This document shows, piece by piece, positions 1 through 8,345 of a DNA stretch of 64,000 nucleotides. Each line of letters opens with the position of its first letter. Within the stretch, counting starts at the first letter, position 1. The notes beneath the pieces were generated by a model. It was not told where the DNA came from and ran no database searches. It saw nothing but the letters and a program-made list of their open reading frames with translations. Source of the DNA: Blastocatellia bacterium AA13 (GTDB lineage: Bacteria; Acidobacteriota; Blastocatellia; UBA7656); contig QHVH01000003.1 of NCBI GenBank assembly GCA_003222245.1, forward strand, positions 62,001 to 126,000, given 5' to 3'. The translations under genes were made by a program, and so were the position numbers.

Positions 1-1642
1 TGACGTTCACGGGAGTACCGATCGGAAACAAAGAATTCATGAGCGGCTTGCCCAGTTTGACGCTCAATTCCGAAGTGCTCCCGTTTGCCAGCGCAAACGA
101 AGCATCATACTTGACATCCGCCGGAAGCGACGAGCCATTAGCCTCTATGACCGCGGAACCATTGATGAACCCGAGTCCATCCACCGTCAGCAATTTCTTC
201 GTAGCCGATATAGCTGAGATTGCCGGACTGCCCCGCTGGGCCGTCGTATTTGTGACCGCGTTGTAGGCATTGGCCCTCCCCGAGCTCGCTACCTTGGATG
301 AAAGCGACAAGATTGGCTCGGCCGTTCGCACTATTCGCGCCACGATCTGCTCGGCCGTCAAAGACGAATTCACCGCGGCCAGGAGCGCTACGATTCCGGT
401 TACGTGCGGAGTCGCCATCGATGTCCCGCTCAACTGAGCATATGTCCCGTTCGGCAGGGACGCCGTACCCGGAAACGTGCTTATGATCGACACGCCGGGA
501 GCGCCAACGCCAACCGTCGCGCGGCCGAAATTCGAGAAACCCGCCAGCCCATCCGAGCGATCCAACGCGGCTACGGAGATCAGCGAAGGTATGTCGGCCC
601 ACGCCGCCGGATATTCGGCCGCTTCGGGGTCGTCGATATTGTCGCCTATGCCGTCATCGCCGCCGTTGCCGGCCGCGCACACAAACACGATTCCGGCTGC
701 GCCCGCGTCTACTATGGCTTGGTGCAATGCCTTCGACTTGCCGCCGGACCAGCTAGCGTTGATCGCACGAACGTTTACGCCGCGTCGCCGCTGATCGCTT
801 ACAAAGTTGATTGCTCGAATCGCGTCCGAAGTAGACCCATTGACCTGGCCGTCGGACTGCCTCGCGATGAATTTCACGGACATCAACTTGACGTGCCACG
901 CGACGCCCGTTATTCCGGCGCCGTTATTGCCCGCGGCTCCGATTGTGCCCGCCACGTGAGTCCCGTGATTGTCGACGGATGCGCTTTCAACCAGAACGTT
1001 GTTGTTCGCAAAGAAATTCCATCCGCTAACGTCGTCGACAAGGCCGTCGCCGTCATCGTCGACGCCGTTGTTGGGAATTTCTCGCGGGTTGATCCAGCGA
1101 TTGGCGCTTAGATCCTCGTGACCAAGATCCGTGCCGGTGTCAACGACCGCTGCTACTACGTCATCGCTGCCGGTCGTTATGTCCCACGCTCTTGTGGCTG
1201 AGATGTCCGCTCCTGCCTTACCGCCGAGACCATCGGTTCCCGTGTTCAGCAATCCCCATTCAAGGCTGAACAGCGCGTCGTTGGGAACCATCTCCAGCGG
1301 ATGGCAAATGTAGTTTGGCTCGGCATATTCGACGCGAGGATCGCTCTCTGCTATCGCGACCGCTTCCTCGACGGAGAGCGAGCTGTCAATTTGAACCAGA
1401 TACGGTCCGCTTTGCTCCTCTGAAGACACAAGCTCCGGACGGGTATGGATCGGCAACAGTTGATCGCTCAGGTATTCGCGTTCGATCCCCTGAACCGCGC
1501 CCTCTCTCATCTTGACGAGGATCTGCCCTTTGACATAATCCCAGCGTAGTTTTGATTTCTTAGTAGCGTGGGCCCGCGGCGCCAGAAAGAGCATGAAGGC
1601 GAACGTCGAACCTAATAGCGCGAATGAAACAACTTTTTTCAT
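1..1642 (-). CDS. Secreted subtilisin-like serine protease (S8), 3' end cut by the window edge
   Basis: Translating the minus strand from ATG at 1642 (GGGAG about 8 nt upstream) gives an open frame of 547 codons that runs off base 1. Residues 1-27 form a signal peptide. Residues 39-112 resemble an I9-type propeptide. The S8 domain has the full triad: Asp168 in VVDTGTD, His226 in DNHGTHVAGT and Ser408 in SGTSMATPHV. The oxyanion Asn is intact in CAAGNGG. A calcium-type insert rich in Asp (NGVDDDGDGLVDD) follows the Asp motif. The last visible 80 residues look like an IPT/TIG beta-sandwich. The family is exported and degrades extracellular protein; the substrate here is unknown. It starts 44 nt after rseP ends, on the same strand, so the two may be cotranscribed. 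Plus-strand frames across it are antisense shadows. Confidence 0.9.
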   Translation of the reverse strand, partial: MKKVVSFALLGSTFAFMLFLAPRAHATKKSKLRWDYVKGQILVKMREGAVQGIEREYLSDQLLPIHTRPELVSSEEQSGPYLVQIDSSLSVEEAVAIAESDPRVEYAEPNYICHPLEMVPNDALFSLEWGLLNTGTDGLGGKAGADISATRAWDITTGSDDVVAAVVDTGTDLGHEDLSANRWINPREIPNNGVDDDGDGLVDDVSGWNFFANNNVLVESASVDNHGTHVAGTIGAAGNNGAGITGVAWHVKLMSVKFIARQSDGQVNGSTSDAIRAINFVSDQRRRGVNVRAINASWSGGKSKALHQAIVDAGAAGIVFVCAAGNGGDDGIGDNIDDPEAAEYPAAWADIPSLISVAALDRSDGLAGFSNFGRATVGVGAPGVSIISTFPGTASLPNGTYAQLSGTSMATPHVTGIVALLAAVNSSLTAEQIVARIVRTAEPILSLSSKVASSGRANAYNAVTNTTAQRGSPAISAISATKKLLTVDGLGFINGSAVIEANGSSLPADVKYDASFALANGSTSELSVKLGKPLMNSLFPIGTPVNV

Positions 1643-1686
1643 CTTTGTAGCTCCCAAAAAACTTGCAGACAAACAGGGGTCTACAA

Positions 1687-3075
1687 TCACTTGTTCTGAG
1701 TTTGAGTCTGAGTCGGCTTGCTCGGGAATTGCTTGCTCACATCGTTGAAGATAACGAACGCCATCAGCAGCATCAGCAGCACGAATCCCACTTGCATCAT
1801 CTTCTCTTTAATCCGGAGCGTCAGCGACAGGCCAAAAAGACCGAGCGCGGCATCGACGAAGATCATGAAGATCAGGCCGCCGTCGAGCACCGGTATGGGC
1901 AGCAGGTTGAATACGCCCAGGTTCAACGACAGGACTCCCATCAGATTAAAGACCGTCGTCGCCCCTTGTCTCGCAGCCTCTCCCGAGTATTTGGCGATCT
2001 GGATTGGACCCGCGAGCGTGTCTCGAGCCGAACGCCTTCCGACGAAAATCTGGCCTATAGCGTCTTTGGTCAGCCTGATGATCCGCTCATTTTGATCAAA
2101 GGAGTGACGAACCGCGGGAATTAAACTCAGCTTGGTGGAGATTATTTCCGGATTAATAACTACCGGGGCCATTCCTATCTTCAATCCGTCGTCCGTTGGC
2201 TTCGGCGTAGCCGTAATCGTCATTGTTTGGCCGTCGCGATCCACCGTCAAAACAACCGGCCTGCCTTCGCTTCCGCGTATCGCCCGAAACACTTCGCGAC
2301 GTCCGGCAGCGCCGGAGCGCAAATTCGATCCATTTACCGCAAGGAGTTTGTCGCCGACTTTGAGCCCTGCTTCGTCGGCGGGCGATCCCGGTGTGATGTC
2401 CTTCGCAACTATGACGGTGTTCGGACCCCAATCCGGCTCAAGACCGGATTCACCGATCTTGTCCTGGTCGAACATCGACGACGTCGTATGCAGAATGAGA
2501 TTCTTTGTTTCGTTTCCGCGACGGATGGTTATGGGAAGGTTCTGATCGGGATTGAGACTTACTACATCTTCTACATCTCGCCACGTCGGCGTCTCTTTAC
2601 CGTCTATGCTGAGCACCTGGTCGCCCGGGAGAACGCCGGCGGTTTCGGCGCCCGAGCTCGGCTCGACGGCGTTCACGATCGGCGTGTGCGTTCTGTATGC
2701 ATAGTCTTCAAAGTGGATCATCGTGATCACGGCGGGAATGACAAGGGCGATCAGGATGTTCATAGCGGGGCCGGCGAAGGCTACACAGAGGCGCTGCCAT
2801 TTAGGCTTGGACATGAATTCGTCGGGGGCGCCGGTGATTTGCTCATCCAGATTCTCGCCGGCCATCTTCACGTAGCCGCCGAGGGGGATCAGGCTCAACC
2901 GGTAATCGGTATCACCGCGCTTGAAACCCCATAATCTCTTGCCGAATCCGACGCTGAATGTCAGAACTTTAACGCCGAAGAATTTGGCGACGATGAAGTG
3001 GCCGAATTCGTGAAGCACTACGAGAGGGCCGAGGACGACGGCCGCCATAACGAGAAAGAACAACGCATTAGCCAA
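1687..3075 (-). CDS. rseP: Site-2 intramembrane zinc metalloprotease RseP (M50B), two PDZ domains
   Basis: The 462-residue membrane protein has the M50 zinc motif HEFGH at residues 22-26 in the first transmembrane helix and the third ligand motif LDGG around Asp398 near the C terminus. Two tandem PDZ domains lie between them (about 120-200 and 205-290). Family members cut anti-sigma factors and signal-peptide remnants inside the inner membrane (regulated intramembrane proteolysis). The start is TTG at 3075, chosen because GGAGG lies 7 nt upstream and the first residues lead directly into the HEFGH helix. The C-terminal tail is Thr/Gln-rich. In many bacteria rseP sits next to dxr, bamA or cdsA; here it precedes a secreted subtilase instead. 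Confidence 0.93.
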   Translation of the reverse strand: MANALFFLVMAAVVLGPLVVLHEFGHFIVAKFFGVKVLTFSVGFGKRLWGFKRGDTDYRLSLIPLGGYVKMAGENLDEQITGAPDEFMSKPKWQRLCVAFAGPAMNILIALVIPAVITMIHFEDYAYRTHTPIVNAVEPSSGAETAGVLPGDQVLSIDGKETPTWRDVEDVVSLNPDQNLPITIRRGNETKNLILHTTSSMFDQDKIGESGLEPDWGPNTVIVAKDITPGSPADEAGLKVGDKLLAVNGSNLRSGAAGRREVFRAIRGSEGRPVVLTVDRDGQTMTITATPKPTDDGLKIGMAPVVINPEIISTKLSLIPAVRHSFDQNERIIRLTKDAIGQIFVGRRSARDTLAGPIQIAKYSGEAARQGATTVFNLMGVLSLNLGVFNLLPIPVLDGGLIFMIFVDAALGLFGLSLTLRIKEKMMQVGFVLLMLLMAFVIFNDVSKQFPSKPTQTQTQNK

Positions 3076-3462
3076 GGTGCAACCTCCACTACCAACTCAG
3101 GAGACTCCGACAAAATCGCGCCAAGGGGGATTCCGCGCTCAACACGAGTTCATAAAGTCTATCGTAGCCCGGCCAGCGTGTCTATGTTAGGTGGTGTGGA
3201 CGAGAAGTGCTGGGTGTCAGGTGTCCCTTGCCGGTATTTCATCGGCGATGAAATCAGTTGAGATTTTTAGCTCTGGCCGCGGGTATTACCGGCCGACGTG
3301 TCTTGCTACAGGCATATTGAAGGGCGTTAGTTATTGTTGCCTTAACAACTTCGCTCCGCACGGCTGGCGGCGAGATCGCTACTCTGATCGGAGTAGTATC
3401 GACTGAGGATCTCCCTATTTAGTGCGCACTCAGAGGGAAGGAGTCGCCAAACTTCATCATGC
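3076..3462. other. Non-coding gap with a short perfect palindrome
   Basis: I see no convincing gene in these 387 bases. Two inverted repeats stand out. ATTTCATC at 3236-3243 and GATGAAAT at 3247-3254 are separated by three bases. CTACTC and GAGTAG sit around 3375-3391. The first could be an operator or a small hairpin upstream of rseP (160 nt from its start); neither has a T-tract. Confidence 0.4.
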
Positions 3463-3756
3463 TCAGTAGTGATAACGGCACTGGAGAAAATCAACTCTGT
3501 CTTCCGACACTAAATAAACGATTCGATGCTCCTGTGTCAGACGTCTCGACCATACCCCCGACGCAAGGTACTTCAACGGCTCCGGCTTGCCTATTCCCGA
3601 AAACGGATCACGCATCACGGCCTCGATGATATCGAATGCTCTCAAGGCAACCTTACGGTCCGTTGTCACCCAGTACTTCAAATCGTCTCGAAATTCTTGA
3701 TGGAAGACAGCTTTGCGCTCTAACTTGCGACCCGTCCGCTTATTCTTCTTCGTCAA
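3463..3756 (-). CDS. yoeB: YoeB-family mRNA interferase toxin
   Basis: The 97-residue protein matches the YoeB/Txe branch of the RelE/ParE superfamily. Its second half carries the signature GKPEPLK, then WSRRLTQEHRIVY, then a C-terminal CRYHY, which supply the catalytic Glu, Arg, His and Tyr known from E. coli YoeB. The family cuts mRNA in the ribosomal A site. The start is TTG at 3756 and overlaps the antitoxin gene by 17 nt; the first 14 residues (basic) are longer than in E. coli YoeB (84 residues), so an internal start is possible. Antitoxin-first order with overlap is the usual translational coupling. Confidence 0.88.
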   Translation of the reverse strand: MTKKNKRTGRKLERKAVFHQEFRDDLKYWVTTDRKVALRAFDIIEAVMRDPFSGIGKPEPLKYLASGVWSRRLTQEHRIVYLVSEDRVDFLQCRYHY

Positions 3757-4027
3757 GGTGGGTCTCCCGTCGGAGAGCAGCTATTGTCCGAGGTTTGACC
3801 TTCCTTGACCTCGCTCTATTCAGCGCCGACAAAAGACGCCGCGCGTTATTTGGAGACCTTAACAGGTGAGCAGTTTCGATCAGGCTCGACAGTTCGTCGG
3901 CAGAGACTAACGCAACATCTTCATTTCCCCTGCGATTGATGATGATTATCTCCCGGTTCCCGGTAACCCGGTCACAGAGTTGGGCTAAGTTGGCTCTCGC
4001 CTTGGTATATGTCGTCTGGATCGCCAT
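3740..4027 (-). CDS. yefM: YefM/Phd-family antitoxin
   Basis: The 95-residue protein begins with the Phd/YefM fold (MAIQTTYTKARANLAQL), continues with the conserved segment REIIIINRRGNEDVALVSADE, and ends in a charged, probably disordered toxin-binding tail. The family neutralises YoeB and represses its own operon. ATG at 4027 was chosen over an upstream alternative start at 4072 because the family fold begins exactly there. No clear Shine-Dalgarno is visible. The gene overlaps the toxin gene by 17 nt. Confidence 0.85.
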   Translation of the reverse strand: MAIQTTYTKARANLAQLCDRVTGNREIIIINRRGNEDVALVSADELSSLIETAHLLRSPNNARRLLSALNRARSRKVKPRTIAALRRETHLDEEE

Positions 4028-4039
4028 GATCGTATGATT

Positions 4040-4058
4040 TGTACAGAAAGACAGTACG
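4040..4058. promoter_or_regulatory. Probable YefM operator (TGTACA core plus a degenerate second core)
   Basis: A perfect TGTACA lies at 4040-4045 and a weaker AGTACG at 4053-4058, 13 bp centre to centre, just upstream of the antitoxin ATG. YefM-YoeB in E. coli binds paired repeats with a TGTACA core, so this is a likely autorepression site. The match is by eye. Confidence 0.5.
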
Positions 4059-4298
4059 AACAGGGAAACCATCGGTCAAGGCCGCGGGCCGGATTGGGTG
4101 CTTAACAGCTTAGTTAGTTAGGGGGACAAGAGCATAGAAGGATCAGGGAGAAAAGTACGTGGGCTCAAGTGAGGTATCGAACTCTGGTGAAAAAACGCAC
4201 TCGACTCTTATGACTACCCGGCAACTGCATTGTCCCCGAAATTTCGTTAAGCACTCGGCCGGACGACCTCAAAGAACTCCGAGGATCCTTCTTGCCTT

Positions 4299-4324
4299 TA
4301 TGCATTGTTTATGCAACTATGCAA
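4299..4324. promoter_or_regulatory. ARG-box-like operator upstream of argR
   Basis: TGCAT (4301-4305) and ATGCA (4311-4315) form a perfect inverted repeat with a 5-nt AT-rich spacer, and a further ATGCA follows at 4319-4323. Size, symmetry and AT-rich centre resemble ArgR operators. The site is 34-48 nt before the argR start, so ArgR probably controls its own operon from here. Confidence 0.5.
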
Positions 4325-4348
4325 ATCGCACCCTGGCGACAAAAGCAC

Positions 4349-4855
4349 ATGACGAAGCGGGTCAGACAACAAAAAATTCTCGAAATTATCAGCTCAAGGC
4401 GTATAGAAAGTCAGCAAGAGCTGGCGCAAGAGCTTCTCAAGCGCGGCATCGGCGCCACTCAGTCGAGCGTCTCTCGCGATATCGTAGACCTGGGACTCGT
4501 TAAAGTAGACGGTTTCTACTCCCAGCCGCGGGAGGACATCTCCATTTCACCACCGCTCGTCGAAATCGAAACGGCGGGCGATTTCCTCATAGTAATAAAG
4601 ACCGAAATCGGATTGGCTCAGCCTACCGCCTTGACCATCGATCGCACCAAGATCGACGAGGTGATCGGCACTATTGCCGGCGATGACACTATCTTTGTCG
4701 CCGTAAGAAATCAGGCCGCACAACGGCTCGCAATCAACAAAATCACCAAAGCCCTTGCACCGCGCCCCAGGACAAAACCGGCGAGCCGACCCGCCGCCGG
4801 ATCGAACGGCCGAAAACCCAGGCGAGGCAAGGTCCGATATCGTTCTCAACAGTAG
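4349..4855 (+). CDS. argR: Arginine repressor ArgR
   Basis: A 168-residue protein with the ArgR N-terminal winged helix (about residues 1-65, including QSSVSRDIVDLGLVKV) and the C-terminal arginine-binding, hexamer-forming domain with GTIAGDDTIFV. The family represses arginine biosynthesis when arginine is bound. ATG at 4349 gives the usual N terminus (MTKRVRQQKILEII); alternative upstream starts at 4292 (TTG) or 4319 (ATG) would fall inside the ARG-box-like repeat. The C-terminal 25 residues are a basic Arg/Pro/Gly extension absent from typical ArgR. It is the first gene of the arg cluster, 77 nt before argG. Confidence 0.92.
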   Translation: MTKRVRQQKILEIISSRRIESQQELAQELLKRGIGATQSSVSRDIVDLGLVKVDGFYSQPREDISISPPLVEIETAGDFLIVIKTEIGLAQPTALTIDRTKIDEVIGTIAGDDTIFVAVRNQAAQRLAINKITKALAPRPRTKPASRPAAGSNGRKPRRGKVRYRSQQ

Positions 4856-4932
4856 AGGGCCGGAGTCGATCCGAATGACTCGACCGCGCGGGTCGAATAA
4901 AGGAGTCGAATTAGAAACGAGGAGGCGACGAG

Positions 4933-6147
4933 TTGGCGGAAAAAATTGACAAAGTCGTGCTGGCTTACTCGGGAGGACTGGATACGTCCGTAATTCTCAG
5001 GTGGCTTAAGGAAACATACGGATGTGAAGTGATTTGCTTTGCCGCCGACGTAGGCCAGGCCGAGGAGTTGGGCGGCCTTGAAGAAAAAGCGCTCGCAACC
5101 GGAGCTTCTAAGCTTTATATCGAAGATCTTCGCGAAGAGTTCGTGCGAGATTACGTGTTCACGGCGCTGAAGGCCAACGCGGTCTATGAAGGCGTCTATT
5201 TGATGGGCACTTCCCTCGCTCGGCCGCTGATCGCTAAATCCCAGATTGAGATCGCCAGGAAAGAAGGCGCAAACGCGGTTGCGCACGGAGCCACTGGAAA
5301 AGGAAACGATCAAGTCAGGTTTGAGCTCACTTACTACGCACTCGAGCCTCATATTCGAGTGATAGCTCCCTGGCGCGAATGGGAGTTCAGGTCCAGAACG
5401 GATCTGATCGCATACGCCGACGCCCATCAAATTCCGATCAAGGCAAGCAAAGAGAAGCCCTATTCGATGGATCGCAACCTCATGCATATCAGCTATGAAG
5501 GTGGAATCCTCGAAGATCCGTGGGCCGAACCGCCGGAGAACATTTTCATTCTTACGAGATCCGCCGAGGACGCGCCTTCGAAACCCGCCTACATAGAGAT
5601 CGATTTTCAAGCCGGAATCCCGATCGCCGTCGACGGCGAGCCGCTGTCACCCGCCGCATTGCTCGATCGCCTGAATCGCATCGGCGGTGAACACGGCGTC
5701 GGGCGCGTCGATCTTGTAGAGAATCGCTTTGTGGGAATGAAATCCCGCGGAGTGTATGAAACGCCTGGGATGACGATTCTCCGCTCCGCTCATCGAGCCG
5801 TCGAATCGCTGACGCTCGATCGAGAAGTCGCTCATCTTAAGGACTCGCTCGGACCCCGAATCGCCGAGATGATCTATTACGGGTTCTGGTTTACCCCTGA
5901 ATTCGAAGCCATTCGCGCGCTGATTGACGAGACGCAGAAGCGAGTAACCGGCACGGCGAGGTTGAAGCTATACAAAGGGGCATGCACCGTTGTTGGACGT
6001 CGATCCCCGCTCTCGCTCTACTCTGAAGAATTCGCGACCTTTGAAAAAGACACGGTATATAACCAGCGCGATGCCGAGGGATTCATCAAGCTCAATGCGC
6101 TGAGGTTGAGATTGAGGAACCTCGCGGAAGGAGGACTTAAACAATGA
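4933..6147 (+). CDS. argG: Argininosuccinate synthase
   Basis: The 404-residue protein begins with the N-type ATP-pyrophosphatase loop [12 protein letters not shown] and contains the family blocks [13 protein letters not shown] and [15 protein letters not shown]. It joins citrulline and aspartate using ATP, the penultimate step of arginine synthesis. The start is TTG at 4933, supported by GGAGG at 4921-4925 with 7-nt spacing. The stop overlaps the start of the next gene (ATGA), indicating translational coupling. No argH was seen in the window. Use of citrulline fits the acyl-ornithine transcarbamylase route inferred downstream only after deacylation by an enzyme encoded elsewhere. Confidence 0.95.
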   Translation: MAEKIDKVVLAYSGGLDTSVILRWLKETYGCEVICFAADVGQAEELGGLEEKALATGASKLYIEDLREEFVRDYVFTALKANAVYEGVYLMGTSLARPLIAKSQIEIARKEGANAVAHGATGKGNDQVRFELTYYALEPHIRVIAPWREWEFRSRTDLIAYADAHQIPIKASKEKPYSMDRNLMHISYEGGILEDPWAEPPENIFILTRSAEDAPSKPAYIEIDFQAGIPIAVDGEPLSPAALLDRLNRIGGEHGVGRVDLVENRFVGMKSRGVYETPGMTILRSAHRAVESLTLDREVAHLKDSLGPRIAEMIYYGFWFTPEFEAIRALIDETQKRVTGTARLKLYKGACTVVGRRSPLSLYSEEFATFEKDTVYNQRDAEGFIKLNALRLRLRNLAEGGLKQ

Positions 6148-7250
6148 GCCGCGTTACAGCCGAGTTAGATCAGAATCCGCTGCAATGGAGCGAGTCGCGC
6201 GATGAGATCAGGTTGGTGCGCGTCGACAAGATAGCTTCGTCCACAACCAACCTGAACCTCGCCAACGATCTCGAGATAATCCCAACGCTCGGGACTGGAC
6301 ATCCGCCGCGAGCGGGTGACGCCGTCGTGGTGCGCACTCTGACCGACAACGCTACTTACAACACGATTGAATTGGTTTCGGGGCGAATGGCCAAGATGAA
6401 TCCCGGAGACTTGATCGCGGGAGTGCTCGGATACAGAAGGGCCCTGAAAGGATTCGTGGGGGATGTTCCGGAGCATATAGCCGCCGGAGATCATCTTCAC
6501 ATCCTGAATCTTGGAGGCCTCATCGGCCGCTGCCTTGGCCATCATCATGGGCTCAACGACGCTATCAAGGTCGAAGTGATCGGGATGCCGATTCGCAACG
6601 GCGCGCCTCTCAACATTCGCGAGAACGCGATTCCGCCGCTGGACCATTTCATATCACCGGCGCCGCTGGTCGTCGTCGCGGGCACGTGCATGAATTCGGG
6701 CAAGACCTTCGCGGCTACGGAGGTGATAAAGCACCTGACGCGAGCGGGGCTCAAAGTCGCCGGCGCGAAACTGGCCGGAGTAGCCTGTTTGCGGGACACG
6801 TTGAACATGCAGGATCATGGCGCGGCTCGAACCTTGAGCTTCCTGGATTGCGGGTTGCCATCCACGGTCGGAGTAGCCGACATCGCGCCGTATGCAAAAG
6901 GGATCATCGCCGCGCTCGCGGCCTCTCAACCCGACTGCATCGTCGTGGAGCTTGGCGACGGCATAATAGGCGGCTATGGCGTATCGAGCATCTTCGAGGA
7001 TCGCGAGTTGATGGACGCAACCGGCGCGCTGGTCTTTTGCGCCGGCGATTTTGTCGGAGCGTGGGGAGGGCGTGAGCTGCTGGCGAAACTGGGGATCAGA
7101 ATCGATGTAATTTCCGGACCCGTGACCGATTCACGGATGGGGCGAGACTACGTTGGATCGGAGTTCGGATTGTTAGCCGCGAACGCGACAAATCAGGGCG
7201 AGCGTCTATCGTTAATCGTCAAGGAGAAACTGGAGCAGTGGTCAAGGTAG
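6144..7250 (+). CDS. P-loop (BioD/CobQ- or DUF1611-like) protein of unknown function embedded in the arg operon
   Basis: I do not recognise a named function. Residues 1-170 form a beta-rich N-terminal domain with the segment [16 protein letters not shown]. From about residue 175 a P-loop domain follows: Walker [10 protein letters not shown] at 180-188 (Lys187), then [19 protein letters not shown] and a Walker-B-like [14 protein letters not shown]. The order and spacing recall the SIMIBI-class BioD/CobB/CobQ fold and DUF1611 proteins, which use ATP for ligation or kinase chemistry. The start overlaps the argG stop by 4 nt and the stop overlaps argC by 13 nt, so it is translated as part of the arginine operon. 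A role in arginine metabolism or regulation is inference from context only. Confidence 0.8.
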   Translation: MSRVTAELDQNPLQWSESRDEIRLVRVDKIASSTTNLNLANDLEIIPTLGTGHPPRAGDAVVVRTLTDNATYNTIELVSGRMAKMNPGDLIAGVLGYRRALKGFVGDVPEHIAAGDHLHILNLGGLIGRCLGHHHGLNDAIKVEVIGMPIRNGAPLNIRENAIPPLDHFISPAPLVVVAGTCMNSGKTFAATEVIKHLTRAGLKVAGAKLAGVACLRDTLNMQDHGAARTLSFLDCGLPSTVGVADIAPYAKGIIAALAASQPDCIVVELGDGIIGGYGVSSIFEDRELMDATGALVFCAGDFVGAWGGRELLAKLGIRIDVISGPVTDSRMGRDYVGSEFGLLAANATNQGERLSLIVKEKLEQWSR

Positions 7251-8269
7251 GAATCTTCGGCGGATCGGGCTATGGCGGCAGCGAGCTGCTTCGAATACTG
7301 CTGTTTCATCCGGCGGTTGAGGTAAAGCTCGTCACCGCGGGCGAGCACGCGGGCAAACGAGTCGACAAAGTGCATCCGAATCTCGCGAAGCTTACGGATT
7401 TGAAGTTCGAGCCGATGCCCGACCCAAATGCGATTGAGGGACTCGACTGCCTGTTCCTTGCGCTTCCGCACGGACAGGCGATGGAAATCGCGCCGAGGCT
7501 GCCGCGCGAGATGAAGGTGATCGATCTCTCGGGTGATTTCCGATTGAGCGACGCCGATGCCTTCAAGACGTACTATAACCGAGAGCATAGCGCTATCGAG
7601 CAGCAGCGCGAGTTCGTTTATGGTTTAACCGAAGCGAATCGAAGCCGCATCCGTGAAGCGTCTCGCATCGCAAATCCCGGCTGTTTCGCGACCGCGATCG
7701 AGCTCGCGCTTTATCCCTTTGTAGCGTCCGGTCTGGTCAAAGGAAAAATAATCGCCGATGTGAAGACCGGCTCGTCCGGCTCGGGCGCGAAGGCCGCGGC
7801 TAACACGCACCATCCCAAGCGCGCGAACAGCTTCTATGCGTACAAGATGTTCGCGCATCAGCACCAGCCCGAAGTGGAGCAGTTCCTTGATTCGGTAAAT
7901 CCGCGATGGGCTGAAGAATCCAGCCTTGTGTTTCAAGCCCACTCAATCCCGGTTGTGCGCGGAATCTTTGCTTCAATCTATCTTACTCCGAGCGAACCTC
8001 TGTCAAACGAGCGCGTCGCGGAATTGCTTCACGAATTCTATGGCACGGAGTTTTTTATCAGGCTTGTCGAAGGCTCCCCCGACATCAACTGGGTGAAGAG
8101 CACTAATTTTGCGGACATCGGTTGGGCCGCGGACGGAGACAGCGTCATCGTGTTTGTCGCGTTGGATAATCTCGTCAAAGGGGCGGCGGGCCAGGCAGTA
8201 CAAAATATGAATCTGATGTTCGGGATGGAGGAGCGAACCGGCCTCGTAATACCCGGAACAAATCCCTGA
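7238..8269 (+). CDS. argC: N-acetyl-gamma-glutamyl-phosphate reductase
   Basis: A 343-residue protein with the NAD(P)-binding start ([18 protein letters not shown]), the catalytic cysteine Cys149 in NPGCFAT, and the later blocks TGSSGSGAK and QAHSIPVVRGI. It reduces acylglutamyl phosphate to the semialdehyde, the third step of arginine synthesis. The start is GTG at 7238 inside the end of the preceding gene; AAGGAG lies about 11 nt upstream. An acetyl or succinyl substrate cannot be told from sequence, and the transcarbamylase downstream makes the question relevant. Confidence 0.94.
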   Translation: MVKVGIFGGSGYGGSELLRILLFHPAVEVKLVTAGEHAGKRVDKVHPNLAKLTDLKFEPMPDPNAIEGLDCLFLALPHGQAMEIAPRLPREMKVIDLSGDFRLSDADAFKTYYNREHSAIEQQREFVYGLTEANRSRIREASRIANPGCFATAIELALYPFVASGLVKGKIIADVKTGSSGSGAKAAANTHHPKRANSFYAYKMFAHQHQPEVEQFLDSVNPRWAEESSLVFQAHSIPVVRGIFASIYLTPSEPLSNERVAELLHEFYGTEFFIRLVEGSPDINWVKSTNFADIGWAADGDSVIVFVALDNLVKGAAGQAVQNMNLMFGMEERTGLVIPGTNP

Positions 8270-8345
8270 TGAAACACTCATCGCTGATGAAACACTAATC
8301 CCTGATGAAACAATGATGGAAATAATGATGGAAACGATGACGGAA
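8266..8345 (+). repeat. 18-nt then 12-nt tandem repeats spanning argC stop to argD start
   Basis: Three 18-nt units begin at 8266, 8284 and 8302; the first is CTGATGAAACACTCATCG. They pass into 12-nt units at 8308, 8320 and 8332 of the form AAAYRATGAYGG. The 12-nt units each supply an in-frame ATG of argD and encode a four-residue repeat (MMEI, MMET, MTET). The first 18-nt unit contains the argC stop codon. Confidence 0.85.

Noticed and set aside
39-1515. Several plus-strand open frames (longest 404-1111)
   Set aside because: They are antisense to a minus-strand S8 protease gene with complete catalytic motifs that runs off the window edge; their products match nothing and are Arg/Ala-rich shadows.
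4846-5610. Minus-strand open frame of 254 codons
   Set aside because: Lies wholly antisense to argR/argG, whose conserved motifs cover the region; it is a codon-bias shadow.
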